Of a stretch of 5,369 nt of DNA, positions 1 to 5,369 are shown piece after piece. A model generated the notes under the pieces. That model had not been told where the DNA came from and made no database searches. It saw only the letters and a program-made list of their open reading frames with translations. The stretch is from Bacteroidota bacterium (GTDB taxonomy: Bacteria > Bacteroidota > Ignavibacteria > UBA10030 > UBA8401): the NCBI GenBank assembly GCA_030824295.1, contig JAVBYA010000343.1, positions 1-5,369 of the forward strand. Direction: 5' to 3'. The translations under genes were made by a program, and so were the position numbers. The first letter of the stretch is position 1. Every line of letters begins with the position of its first letter.

Positions 1-1129
1 AATATCCTTCCGCTCCGTATAAGGAACGAAGCGTCACTCCGGCAGCGAACTGCCGGGTGACGACATCCACATTCTCCACTCCGGTGGAATCGTGTACATT
101 CCTCTTTTGATCGTTCGTTTCCTCCGGTTCCCCTTCGATGAGGATCCGGTCATCGCCGTAGATGCCGTTCACGATGAGTTTCTGCGACGGAGAGAGCTCG
201 TATGTGACCTTGGACTGCAGGTCATAGTACTTCGGGATCGCCGTGATCCCCAATGCGGTGATGCCGACGATCTGGTCCAGCGTCTCCAGAAAACTCTGTC
301 TTCCGGAGAAGATCCAGGTCCCCTTGCCGCCGGCGAATCCTCCTTCGAACACCCCGCCGGCCCCGGCAAAATGGGCGAGTCCGCTCCCGGCGAACGTCCG
401 GTCCTTATCCCCTTCCCGCAGCGAGATGTCCATGACCGAGGAAAGCTTGTCCCCGTAATTGGCCGGGAATCCGCCGGTGGAGAACCGGATATCCTCGATC
501 AGATCCACATTGACCATGTTGATCGGTCCGCCGGAATTAAATTGGTTGGGATAGTGGTTCGTCGTCGGGATCTCGATATGGTCCATCACCGTCAGATTCT
601 CATCCGGCGATCCGCCACGCACGATCAGTTCATTGCTTTGATCGTTGCTGTTCGCCACGCTCGGCAGGTTCTGCACGATGCGCTGCATGTCCATCGCAGA
701 GCCGGGGGAACGCTTGACTTCCGCTCCGTTCAGTCCGATGGTCGAGACCGGCGAGATACTCCCTTCGCTCGCAAAATAGTCCGCCTTCACCTCCACGCCT
801 CCCACCACCACCGCCTCTTCATTCATCCGCATCTTCACTTTGGTACTGCGTCCGGTCGAGACAACAACATTCGTCAGTACGGTTTGCTGATAACCGATGA
901 GGGTCGCCCGAAGGCTGTATTCGCCGACCGGCACATTCGAGATGGAAAAAGAGCCCGAACCGTCCACCGCGGCGCCGGAGTTCGGCCGTTCCACGATGAT
1001 GATGTTCGCTCCAAGGAGCGGCTGGTTCGTCGTGCCGTCAACGAGCTGTCCCTGAATGGTGCCGGTGCGTTCCTTCTCCTGCGCACCGAGCAGCAGAACG
1101 AAGAGAAGGAAGAAGAATGATAGTTTCAT
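1..1129 (-). CDS. TonB-dependent outer-membrane receptor, N-terminal part (runs off left edge)
   Basis: This gene is open at the window edge: 376 codons are visible, with no stop in frame. The product starts MKLSFFFLLFVLLLGAQ, a short basic-hydrophobic signal peptide probably cleaved near residue 16. Residues about 22-105 form a carboxypeptidase-regulatory-like beta domain (GTIQGQLVDGTTNQPLLGANI, then GSGSFSISNVPVGEYSLRA). A TonB-box-like stretch (VVVGGVEVKA) lies near 107-116. The plug follows (about 120-240), with KRSPGSAMDMQRIVQNLPSV at 139-158, RGGSP at 171-175 and FPANYGDKLSSVMDISLREG at 221-240. The start of the barrel is visible after that. Family knowledge: such receptors import ligands across the outer membrane using TonB-ExbBD energy. 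The ATG has a weak Shine-Dalgarno (AAAGAG, 5 bases upstream). It follows the SDR gene by 55 bases and is related to the receptor at 2208-4634. Its GC is clearly higher than its neighbours. The ligand is unknown, and the gene may be intact beyond the edge. Confidence 0.93.
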   Translation of the reverse strand, partial: MKLSFFFLLFVLLLGAQEKERTGTIQGQLVDGTTNQPLLGANIIIVERPNSGAAVDGSGSFSISNVPVGEYSLRATLIGYQQTVLTNVVVSTGRSTKVKMRMNEEAVVVGGVEVKADYFASEGSISPVSTIGLNGAEVKRSPGSAMDMQRIVQNLPSVANSNDQSNELIVRGGSPDENLTVMDHIEIPTTNHYPNQFNSGGPINMVNVDLIEDIRFSTGGFPANYGDKLSSVMDISLREGDKDRTFAGSGLAHFAGAGGVFEGGFAGGKGTWIFSGRQSFLETLDQIVGITALGITAIPKYYDLQSKVTYELSPSQKLIVNGIYGDDRILIEGEPEETNDQKRNVHDSTGVENVDVVTRQFAAGVTLRSLYGAEGY

Positions 1130-1154
1130 GGAATCTCTTTCGTGGTATATGTTG

Positions 1155-1178
1155 ATCGGAGCAGTGAACTGTTCCGAT
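1155..1178 (-). promoter_or_regulatory. Intercistronic hairpin between SDR gene and second receptor
   Basis: Two 10-base arms flank a 4-base loop. On the plus strand they read ATCGGAGCAG, TGAA, CTGTTCCGAT. Nine of ten positions pair; the exception is an A-C mismatch in the minus-strand RNA and a G-U wobble in a plus-strand RNA. The element begins 7 bases after the SDR stop codon and ends 25 bases before the receptor ATG, and no T-tract follows it in the direction of transcription. It is more plausible as an RNA-processing, stability or attenuation element than as an intrinsic terminator. The structure is read directly; its function is inference. Confidence 0.5.
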
Positions 1179-1184
1179 GGTACG

Positions 1185-2132
1185 TTACTCCGTTCTTGAC
1201 CGATACCAATCCACGGTCGTCCGCAGAGCTTCAGCGAACGGCGTCGCTGTAAGACCGAATGTCCGCTCGATCCTTGATGAATCAACGATGAACGGCTGTT
1301 CGAATTGATACATCATTTCGACCGTCTCCTTTGCAGCCGGAATGAACAGACCTCCCAGCCGCATCATGAACGGTCCCATGGCCGAATAGACAGCTTTTTT
1401 ACCGAGCAGAGAAAATACATGCTCCGCCGCTTCACGTTGCGTACGCGGAGCTGCGGTCGGCACATGCCAGCAATTCCCGAACGATTCCGTCCGTGAGGAA
1501 AGTTCCACCAGTGCGCTGCCAAAGTCTTTAATATACGTGAATGAATGCGGCATGTCCATGTTCCCGATGAGCGATGCTCGCTTTCCTTTCACCGCAGAAC
1601 CGATCAACCGTTCACCCAGGCTGGACTGCAGCACACCCGGTCCAAAGAAGTCTGAACCCCGCCCGATGACAATCCGGACCTTCCCCTCCTGATGCAGACG
1701 TATCGCCTCTTCAGCCATCCGTGCACGAACCGATCCTTTTCGTGTCACTGCAGCATAGGGGGAATCCTCCGTCATCGGTTCTCCTTTTGTGTCGCCGTAC
1801 ATATAGACATTCTCACCGATCATCACCCGCGCACCGACAGATGCTGCAGCCGAGAAAATGATACGCTGCATCTGCGGAAACAGTTGCGGCCATCGATTGT
1901 ACGGCGGATTGACGCATTGATAGACACAGTCCGCACCCTGAACAGCATGAAGGATACTGTCATTACCAAGAAGATCCGCCGCTACACATTCCACGGAAGC
2001 AGGAACATTCGCTTTCCCGGATCGGTTCACCATTCGTATGCGGTGTCCTTTGATCAACGCTGCTTCCATGACCGCCATTCCGAGCGGTCCAGTGCCGAAA
2101 ATAACATGGAGTTCACTTTTTTGCTCTTTCAT
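1185..2132 (-). CDS. Atypical SDR, NAD-dependent epimerase/dehydratase-like protein
   Basis: This is a 315-residue cytoplasmic Rossmann-fold protein, near the usual size of extended SDRs. A first beta strand (LHVIF) leads into G13-T-G-P-L-G18, a GxGxxG dinucleotide motif, followed by a basic patch RMVNRSGK (33-40) that could favour NADP. Family-like blocks follow: VECVAADL (47-54), NPPYNRWPQ (75-83), GENVYMYG (106-113), PMTEDSPY (119-126), RGSDFFGPG (158-166), HSFTYIKDFGSALVEL (196-211), HVPTAAPRTQRE (223-234) and the C-terminal IERTFGLTATPFAEAL (288-303). The usual YxxxK catalytic pair is not evident; K132-G-S-V-R136 sits where it is expected. From memory, proteins with these NPPY-RW and RTQRE blocks are common in Actinobacteria and annotated only as NAD-dependent epimerase/dehydratase, so the reaction and substrate are not assigned. 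The start is supported by AGAGGA 4 bases upstream. It lies between two receptor genes, probably co-transcribed with them. Confidence 0.9.
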   Translation of the reverse strand: MKEQKSELHVIFGTGPLGMAVMEAALIKGHRIRMVNRSGKANVPASVECVAADLLGNDSILHAVQGADCVYQCVNPPYNRWPQLFPQMQRIIFSAAASVGARVMIGENVYMYGDTKGEPMTEDSPYAAVTRKGSVRARMAEEAIRLHQEGKVRIVIGRGSDFFGPGVLQSSLGERLIGSAVKGKRASLIGNMDMPHSFTYIKDFGSALVELSSRTESFGNCWHVPTAAPRTQREAAEHVFSLLGKKAVYSAMGPFMMRLGGLFIPAAKETVEMMYQFEQPFIVDSSRIERTFGLTATPFAEALRTTVDWYRSRTE

Positions 2133-2182
2133 TCGATCCTCTATTTATATATCACCAAAGGATAATATTGTCTTTGATCTGG

Positions 2183-2203
2183 TCTTCGGGCTACGGTCGA
2201 AGA
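2183..2203 (-). terminator. Weak hairpin just after first receptor gene, possible pause or terminator
   Basis: Six-base arms TCTTCG and CGAAGA pair perfectly around a 9-base loop, starting 4 bases beyond the receptor stop codon. No run of T follows, so it does not meet the usual criteria for an intrinsic terminator and readthrough into the SDR gene is likely. It is listed because position and pairing are visible; its function is doubtful. Confidence 0.25.
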
Positions 2204-2207
2204 GCGG

Positions 2208-4634
2208 TTAGAATTCCAGTTTCATTCCGAAGGAAGGAAGGATCTGAAAACCTTTCGGATCGATCGTGCCGGTCGTCTCGATGAACCGTTCCTCGTTCAC
2301 ATTCAGACGGTTATACAGATTCAGTATGTCGAGGAATGCCACGATCGCAACATCTCCGAGCTGCTTGCGATAATCGACCCGGACGTTCCATGTATGGAAA
2401 TCGGGCAGCCGGCCGGTATTATTTCCGGTGATCTCTTTGGAATAGCGCATCATCGCCGGATCGTTGAAGACATTCGTATTGATGATGTAGGAATCCTTCG
2501 GACGGCCTGTAGCATATTTCCATTTGGTGGAGAAGGACCATTCATTGTCGAACTCATATCCGAAAAGGATGTTGAAGATGTGCGGCTGATCGAAATCCGA
2601 GCGGTATTCCCCGAGCCCGTCATGGTTATTCCGCAGGCTGGAAGAGAACGAATAGTTCATCTGTCCGTACCATTGATCCGTGAATTTCTTCACCAAACCG
2701 AGATCGATCCCGCGTGCATGTCCTGTACCGACATTCCTGCGCAGGTCCGTGGTCCGGTCGGTCTTCACGATCAGGTCATTGAGATCCTTGTGATAGAGTT
2801 CCGCTGTGAACTTCACATCATCCGAAAGATAGGTCGTGATCCCGACGATATAGTGTATCGCCCGTTCGTTCTTCAGCTGTGCATTCCGTACATCCAGGGA
2901 GATGGTCCGCAGCTCTACAGGCTGATAATAGATCCCGGTGGCAGCGCTCAGCTTCATCCGGTCATTGATGAAGTATCTTGCACTGATCCTGGGTGAAACA
3001 TAGCTTTTTGCATTGAATTCGCTGTATTCATACCGGACGCTTGGGATGAACTTCAGCACTTCATTCGGGGAATATGTGTATTCCGCGAATAACGCTCCGG
3101 CAGATCTGGATGATGAGAGCGCGCTGTTGATGAATGCCGGATCGAGAATGATGAACTTCTTCGACGGATCCGGGCGGTGATCATTGGCTCCGAACACGAA
3201 GAGTGTCTCCGCTTCGATCTGACGCGCCGAATAATCGAATGAAGTAGTGTTCGCCTGGATCCCGAAGGACCAGGACGAAACGGAGGAAGGTGTATAGGTG
3301 AATTGGGATCGGATACCGACCTCATTCTCCTCGCTGTTGTACCGATAATACTCCTCGCGCACATAGGCGTCTTCCTTTTCCGGGACGGTACCGTTGTACG
3401 GATACACATACGAATTACTTCTCCGGAAATCTGCCGTATTCCCTCTGTAATAGAGAGCATTCTCAAGCACGCTGGCTGCACCGGTGAGCATTCTCCAATT
3501 CAGTCCAAGCAGATACTTCGTATCGGTCGACCGTGCAAGCTGGTTGTCGAAATCCTGTCCGTCGATCTCGTAGACATTGTCAATGGTCCGTTCAAAGTAT
3601 TCCGGTGAATAGATCCCCAGAACGGAGATCTTATTCTTTGCATCCACTTGCGTGCTTGTCTTGAGGAGAACGTCGGTGAAACTCGGATATCCAAGATCCG
3701 ATTGACCCGTCATATCGAGGATGGTCTTGAAATTCTGATGGCGTGCAGAGAACAGCAGGGATGTTGACGCCAGCACATATACCGGTCCATCGTAATTCGC
3801 TTCCCAGCCGATCACATCATACGTGCCGTTCATCGTTGCGGATTCCCTGTTCCCCTCCTTGATCTTCAGGTCGACGAACGATGCACTCTTCCCGCCGTAC
3901 CGTGCCGAGAATCCTCCCGCCTGAAAATTCGCTTCATCGATCACTCCGGGTGTGAAGATACTGAACCTCCCCCCCTGCGCTTCTTGTTCTTCCGTTCCTC
4001 CGTCGAAATGCGATACTTTATCGAACGGGATGTTGTCCACGATGATGATATTGTCCCTTGGACTACCGCCACGAACGGAGAACGACGAGAACTCACCGCC
4101 GCTGCTGGAGACTCCGGGCAGAGTTTCGATCGCACGGAAGATATCGCCGGTAGCACCGGGAGAGCGGCGTATCTCTTCCATGGTATAGTGATAGTTCGTT
4201 ACCGGGGAGACATTGTCGGAGGAGAATACGGAAGCGGTGACCTCAACTGCATCGCCGGTCACCGCTTGTTCATCGAGCGCGATCTCTTTCACCACCGTTG
4301 TTTTGTTCCGTACAACTCGCACATTCGTTTCGATGTACTGCGTGTATCCTACCGATGAGTATTTCAGCTTATACACATCCTCTTCGATATTCTTGAGCGT
4401 GAATTTTCCATCCGTGTCGGTAGCTGTTCCGACAGCGGTCCCGATGATCTGAATGCTCACATTCGGTATCGGCTGTTTGCTTTCTTTATCGACAACGATA
4501 CCGGAGATGCTCCCTTTTGTTGTTCCTTCGGTCGCGCCGGATGGATCGCTCATCGCGAAGGCATACGCGGTTGATTGCCAAAGAATCATGATCACCGCCA
4601 TGCTTGCCGCAAGCACATTACGCTGAGTTACCAT
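2208..4634 (-). CDS. TonB-dependent outer-membrane receptor with carboxypeptidase-regulatory-like domain
   Basis: This is a complete 808-residue receptor. A signal peptide covers about residues 1-27 (basic start MVTQRN, hydrophobic core, cleavage likely after AYA or AFA). Residues about 41-122 are a carboxypeptidase-regulatory-like beta sandwich (GSISGIVVDKESKQPIPNVS, then TDGKFTLKNI). DAVEVTA at 128-134 resembles a TonB box. The plug (about 136-262) has RRSPGATGDIFRAIETLPGV at 156-175, VRGGSPRDN at 187-195 and GGFSARYGGKSASFVDLKIKEG at 240-261. The rest is a 22-strand-type barrel ending PSFGMKLEF, with the terminal Phe expected of a BAM beta-signal. Family role: TonB-driven import of a large or scarce ligand across the outer membrane; nothing visible identifies the ligand. 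The start is firm because a strong AAAGGAG precedes it. The gap to the upstream TetR gene contains a candidate operator, suggesting control by that regulator. A G7 tract in the coding strand (3969-3975) is a possible slippage site. Sampled GC is about 50 percent. Confidence 0.96.
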   Translation of the reverse strand: MVTQRNVLAASMAVIMILWQSTAYAFAMSDPSGATEGTTKGSISGIVVDKESKQPIPNVSIQIIGTAVGTATDTDGKFTLKNIEEDVYKLKYSSVGYTQYIETNVRVVRNKTTVVKEIALDEQAVTGDAVEVTASVFSSDNVSPVTNYHYTMEEIRRSPGATGDIFRAIETLPGVSSSGGEFSSFSVRGGSPRDNIIIVDNIPFDKVSHFDGGTEEQEAQGGRFSIFTPGVIDEANFQAGGFSARYGGKSASFVDLKIKEGNRESATMNGTYDVIGWEANYDGPVYVLASTSLLFSARHQNFKTILDMTGQSDLGYPSFTDVLLKTSTQVDAKNKISVLGIYSPEYFERTIDNVYEIDGQDFDNQLARSTDTKYLLGLNWRMLTGAASVLENALYYRGNTADFRRSNSYVYPYNGTVPEKEDAYVREEYYRYNSEENEVGIRSQFTYTPSSVSSWSFGIQANTTSFDYSARQIEAETLFVFGANDHRPDPSKKFIILDPAFINSALSSSRSAGALFAEYTYSPNEVLKFIPSVRYEYSEFNAKSYVSPRISARYFINDRMKLSAATGIYYQPVELRTISLDVRNAQLKNERAIHYIVGITTYLSDDVKFTAELYHKDLNDLIVKTDRTTDLRRNVGTGHARGIDLGLVKKFTDQWYGQMNYSFSSSLRNNHDGLGEYRSDFDQPHIFNILFGYEFDNEWSFSTKWKYATGRPKDSYIINTNVFNDPAMMRYSKEITGNNTGRLPDFHTWNVRVDYRKQLGDVAIVAFLDILNLYNRLNVNEERFIETTGTIDPKGFQILPSFGMKLEF

Positions 4635-4638
4635 ATTA

Positions 4639-4645
4639 CTCCTTT
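4639..4645 (-). promoter_or_regulatory. Strong Shine-Dalgarno of the 808-residue receptor
   Basis: AAAGGAG lies 4 bases before the ATG at 4634. It is the best ribosome binding site in the window and fixes this start. The other genes have weaker ones: AGAGGA for the SDR, AAAGAG for the second receptor and none convincing for the TetR gene. Confidence 0.85.
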
Positions 4646-4672
4646 ATATATGTGTTGATGAAAGAACGATGT

Positions 4673-4694
4673 ATTAATACTGAACAATGTTTAG
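4673..4694. promoter_or_regulatory. Candidate TetR operator, copy 2, ahead of the receptor gene
   Basis: The core CTGAACAATGTTTAG (4680-4694) is an odd-centred dyad with 6 of 7 arm positions symmetric. Its TGAAC-N3-GTTTA part (4681-4693) matches the minus-strand reading of copy 1 at 5334-5346 in every base outside the three central ones. ATTAATA (4673-4679) lies one base before TGAAC, as a similar flank does in copy 1. ATTAATA is also part of a perfect 10-base palindrome GTATTAATAC (4671-4680). The site is 46 bases or more upstream of the receptor ATG, a sensible place for repression. No clear sigma70 promoter was found in this 82-base gap, so the promoter it would control is not identified. 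Binding is inferred. Confidence 0.5.
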
Positions 4695-4716
4695 CGGACG
4701 GGCAAAAAAAAGGGTG

Positions 4717-5328
4717 TTACTTTTCCAGGAATTCAGCCATAGTGAAATCGAGGATACTGTCGATGACATGTTCACGATGTTCCTTCGGGATCATTGGTGC
4801 GCGGTCACGAATGAATATGGAAACCACACCATGCATCAAAGACCACAGAGCGAAACATGCGATCTGAGGATCTTTCGCTTTCAGATAACCCTTCTCGATA
4901 CATTCAATGATGATTGCGCGAAGCACGTCATAGGTATCTTTCCCTAAATTCCAATCTGCCGGAGTATCGAATGCTTTCATCGGTGCGCGCATGATGAACA
5001 TCAGGTCGTACCATTCCTGATTTTCCATGGCAAAATCCATATAGATCTTACCGCATGCCCGGAGCCGATCTGCGGGATTCTGTATAACGGCAAGCACCTG
5101 CTGCTTTTTATAAAGTTCGCGGAACCCGAGTTCCTGCAGCGCACAAAGGATCGTATCCTTATCAGCAAAATACAGATACACCGTTGCCGGGCTGTATTCG
5201 ATCTCTTCTGCTATACGGCGGATGGTCACATGTTCGAACCCTTCCTTAAGGAAAAGGCTCTTTGCTGCGGAAAGGATCAGCTCCCGCATTTCATGTTTTT
5301 CCCGCTCTTTTCTTTCAGCTGAACCCAT
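4717..5328 (-). CDS. TetR/AcrR-family transcriptional regulator with WHG-type C-terminal region
   Basis: This is a 203-residue dimeric one-component repressor type, of usual length for the family. The N-terminal DNA-binding domain spans about residues 15-62: helix 1 RELILSAAKSLFLKEGF, the helix-turn-helix VTIRRIAEEIEYSPATVYLYF (34-54), then ADKDTILCAL. The remaining helical ligand-binding and dimerisation part carries LWSLMHGVVSIFI at 161-173, whose Trp-x3-His-Gly fits the WHG C-terminal subfamily. The inducer is unknown. The gene leads the receptor-SDR-receptor run on the same strand, 82 bases from the first receptor. Matching dyads sit in its own promoter and in that gap, which suggests autorepression and control of the receptor. 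The start is uncertain: no good Shine-Dalgarno precedes the ATG at 5328, and a perfect TATAAT ends 1 base before it. Met14 (codon 5289-5287) would give a 190-residue protein that keeps all of helix 1. Confidence 0.93.
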   Translation of the reverse strand: MGSAERKEREKHEMRELILSAAKSLFLKEGFEHVTIRRIAEEIEYSPATVYLYFADKDTILCALQELGFRELYKKQQVLAVIQNPADRLRACGKIYMDFAMENQEWYDLMFIMRAPMKAFDTPADWNLGKDTYDVLRAIIIECIEKGYLKAKDPQIACFALWSLMHGVVSIFIRDRAPMIPKEHREHVIDSILDFTMAEFLEK

Positions 5329-5329
5329 A

Positions 5330-5358
5330 ATTATAAACGCCGTTCATTTATTAATCAA
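5330..5358 (-). promoter_or_regulatory. Sigma70-like promoter of the TetR gene
   Basis: Read on the minus strand, TTGATT (5358-5353, 4 of 6 to the -35 consensus) is followed by a 17-base spacer and a perfect TATAAT (5335-5330). Transcription would be expected to start around 5324-5320, inside or just after the ATG at 5328. The site therefore supports either a downstream start at Met14 or a different main promoter. A TATATA near the window edge (about 5361-5367) could be another -10, but its -35 region would lie outside the window. Confidence 0.55.
5333..5355. promoter_or_regulatory. Candidate TetR operator, copy 1, inside the TetR promoter
   Basis: ATAAACGCCGTTCAT (5333-5347) is an odd-centred dyad with AACG-C-CGTT at its heart and 6 of 7 arm positions symmetric. 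On the minus strand it reads TGAACGGCGTTTA, sharing both five-base blocks with copy 2 at 4681-4693. ATTAATA lies two bases before TGAAC on the minus strand (5355-5349). The dyad occupies the spacer and the first bases of the -10 box, so a bound dimer would block RNA polymerase. Self-repression through such sites is common for TetR-family proteins; binding here is inference. Confidence 0.55.
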
Positions 5359-5369
5359 TGTATATAATA

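Noticed and set aside
92..1120. Long open frame on the plus strand (342 codons)
   Set aside because: It lies antisense to the second receptor, whose minus-strand translation has a signal peptide and clear receptor motifs. The plus-strand product shows no recognisable domain, and the high GC of this stretch explains the absence of stops.
1165..1175. TGAACTGTTCC in the SDR-receptor gap as a third operator copy
   Set aside because: The half-sites are one base apart instead of three, and the sequence is better explained as part of the hairpin. No ATTAATA flank is present.
2156..2164. TATCCTTTG (minus strand) ahead of the SDR gene as a Bacteroidetes-type -7 element (TAnnTTTG)
   Set aside because: There are three bases rather than two between TA and TTTG, and no TTTG is found about 20-25 bases upstream to serve as the -33 element.
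1692..2165. Open frame of 157 codons on the plus strand over the start of the SDR gene
   Set aside because: It is antisense to the Rossmann domain coding region and its product is low-complexity and without known features.
2394..2996. Open frame of 200 codons on the plus strand inside the complete receptor gene
   Set aside because: It is antisense to barrel-coding sequence with strong receptor features, and its product has no recognisable motif. It is treated as a shadow frame.
4704..4711. Run of eight T (minus strand) right after the TetR stop, as an intrinsic terminator
   Set aside because: No GC-rich hairpin precedes the run; only a trivial TTCC-T-GGAA repeat is present, inside the coding sequence. 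It may be a pause site at most.
4635..4716. Sigma70 promoter for the complete receptor in the gap
   Set aside because: TATTAA and TATATA resemble -10 boxes, but neither has an acceptable -35 at 16-18 bases. The candidate operator implies a promoter, but I cannot point to one.

Overview
The window holds four genes, all on the minus strand and separated by short gaps (82, 75 and 55 bases). In transcription order (right to left) they are a TetR/AcrR-family regulator with a WHG-type C-terminal region, a complete TonB-dependent outer-membrane receptor of 808 residues, an atypical SDR (NAD-dependent epimerase/dehydratase-like) protein of 315 residues, and the first 376 codons of a second TonB-dependent receptor that runs off the left edge. 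No RNA gene, mobile element, CRISPR array or origin was seen. No stretch over 300 bases lacks a gene.

Both receptors start with a carboxypeptidase-regulatory-like domain, followed by a plug with an RGGSP motif. This architecture is typical of Bacteroidota and relatives. The receptor genes have moderate to high GC. The promoter in front of the regulator looks like an ordinary sigma70 site (TTGATT, 17 bases, TATAAT), not the TTTG/TAnnTTTG type of class Bacteroidia. I therefore favour a Gram-negative member of the Bacteroidota/Ignavibacteria/Chlorobi assemblage. This is an inference from protein style and promoter, not a taxonomic identification.

The most useful observation is regulatory. A partly symmetric element of the form TGAAC-N3-GTTTA occurs twice in the window's non-coding DNA. 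One copy lies inside the regulator's own -35/-10 spacer. The other lies in the 82-base gap ahead of the first receptor. Each copy has ATTAATA on the same side, one or two bases from TGAAC. The simplest reading is that the TetR protein represses itself and the receptor, and perhaps the whole regulator-receptor-SDR-receptor run. The same promoter places the expected transcription start inside or just past the annotated ATG of the regulator. The true start may therefore be Met14, unless another promoter is used.

Together the genes look like a ligand-responsive uptake locus: two related receptors would bring a compound across the outer membrane, the regulator would sense it or a product, and the cytoplasmic SDR-like protein could modify it. 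The substrate cannot be read from the sequence, and the SDR lacks the usual catalytic Tyr. Its role may be binding or atypical chemistry. I found no clear sign of a wholly new type of system.
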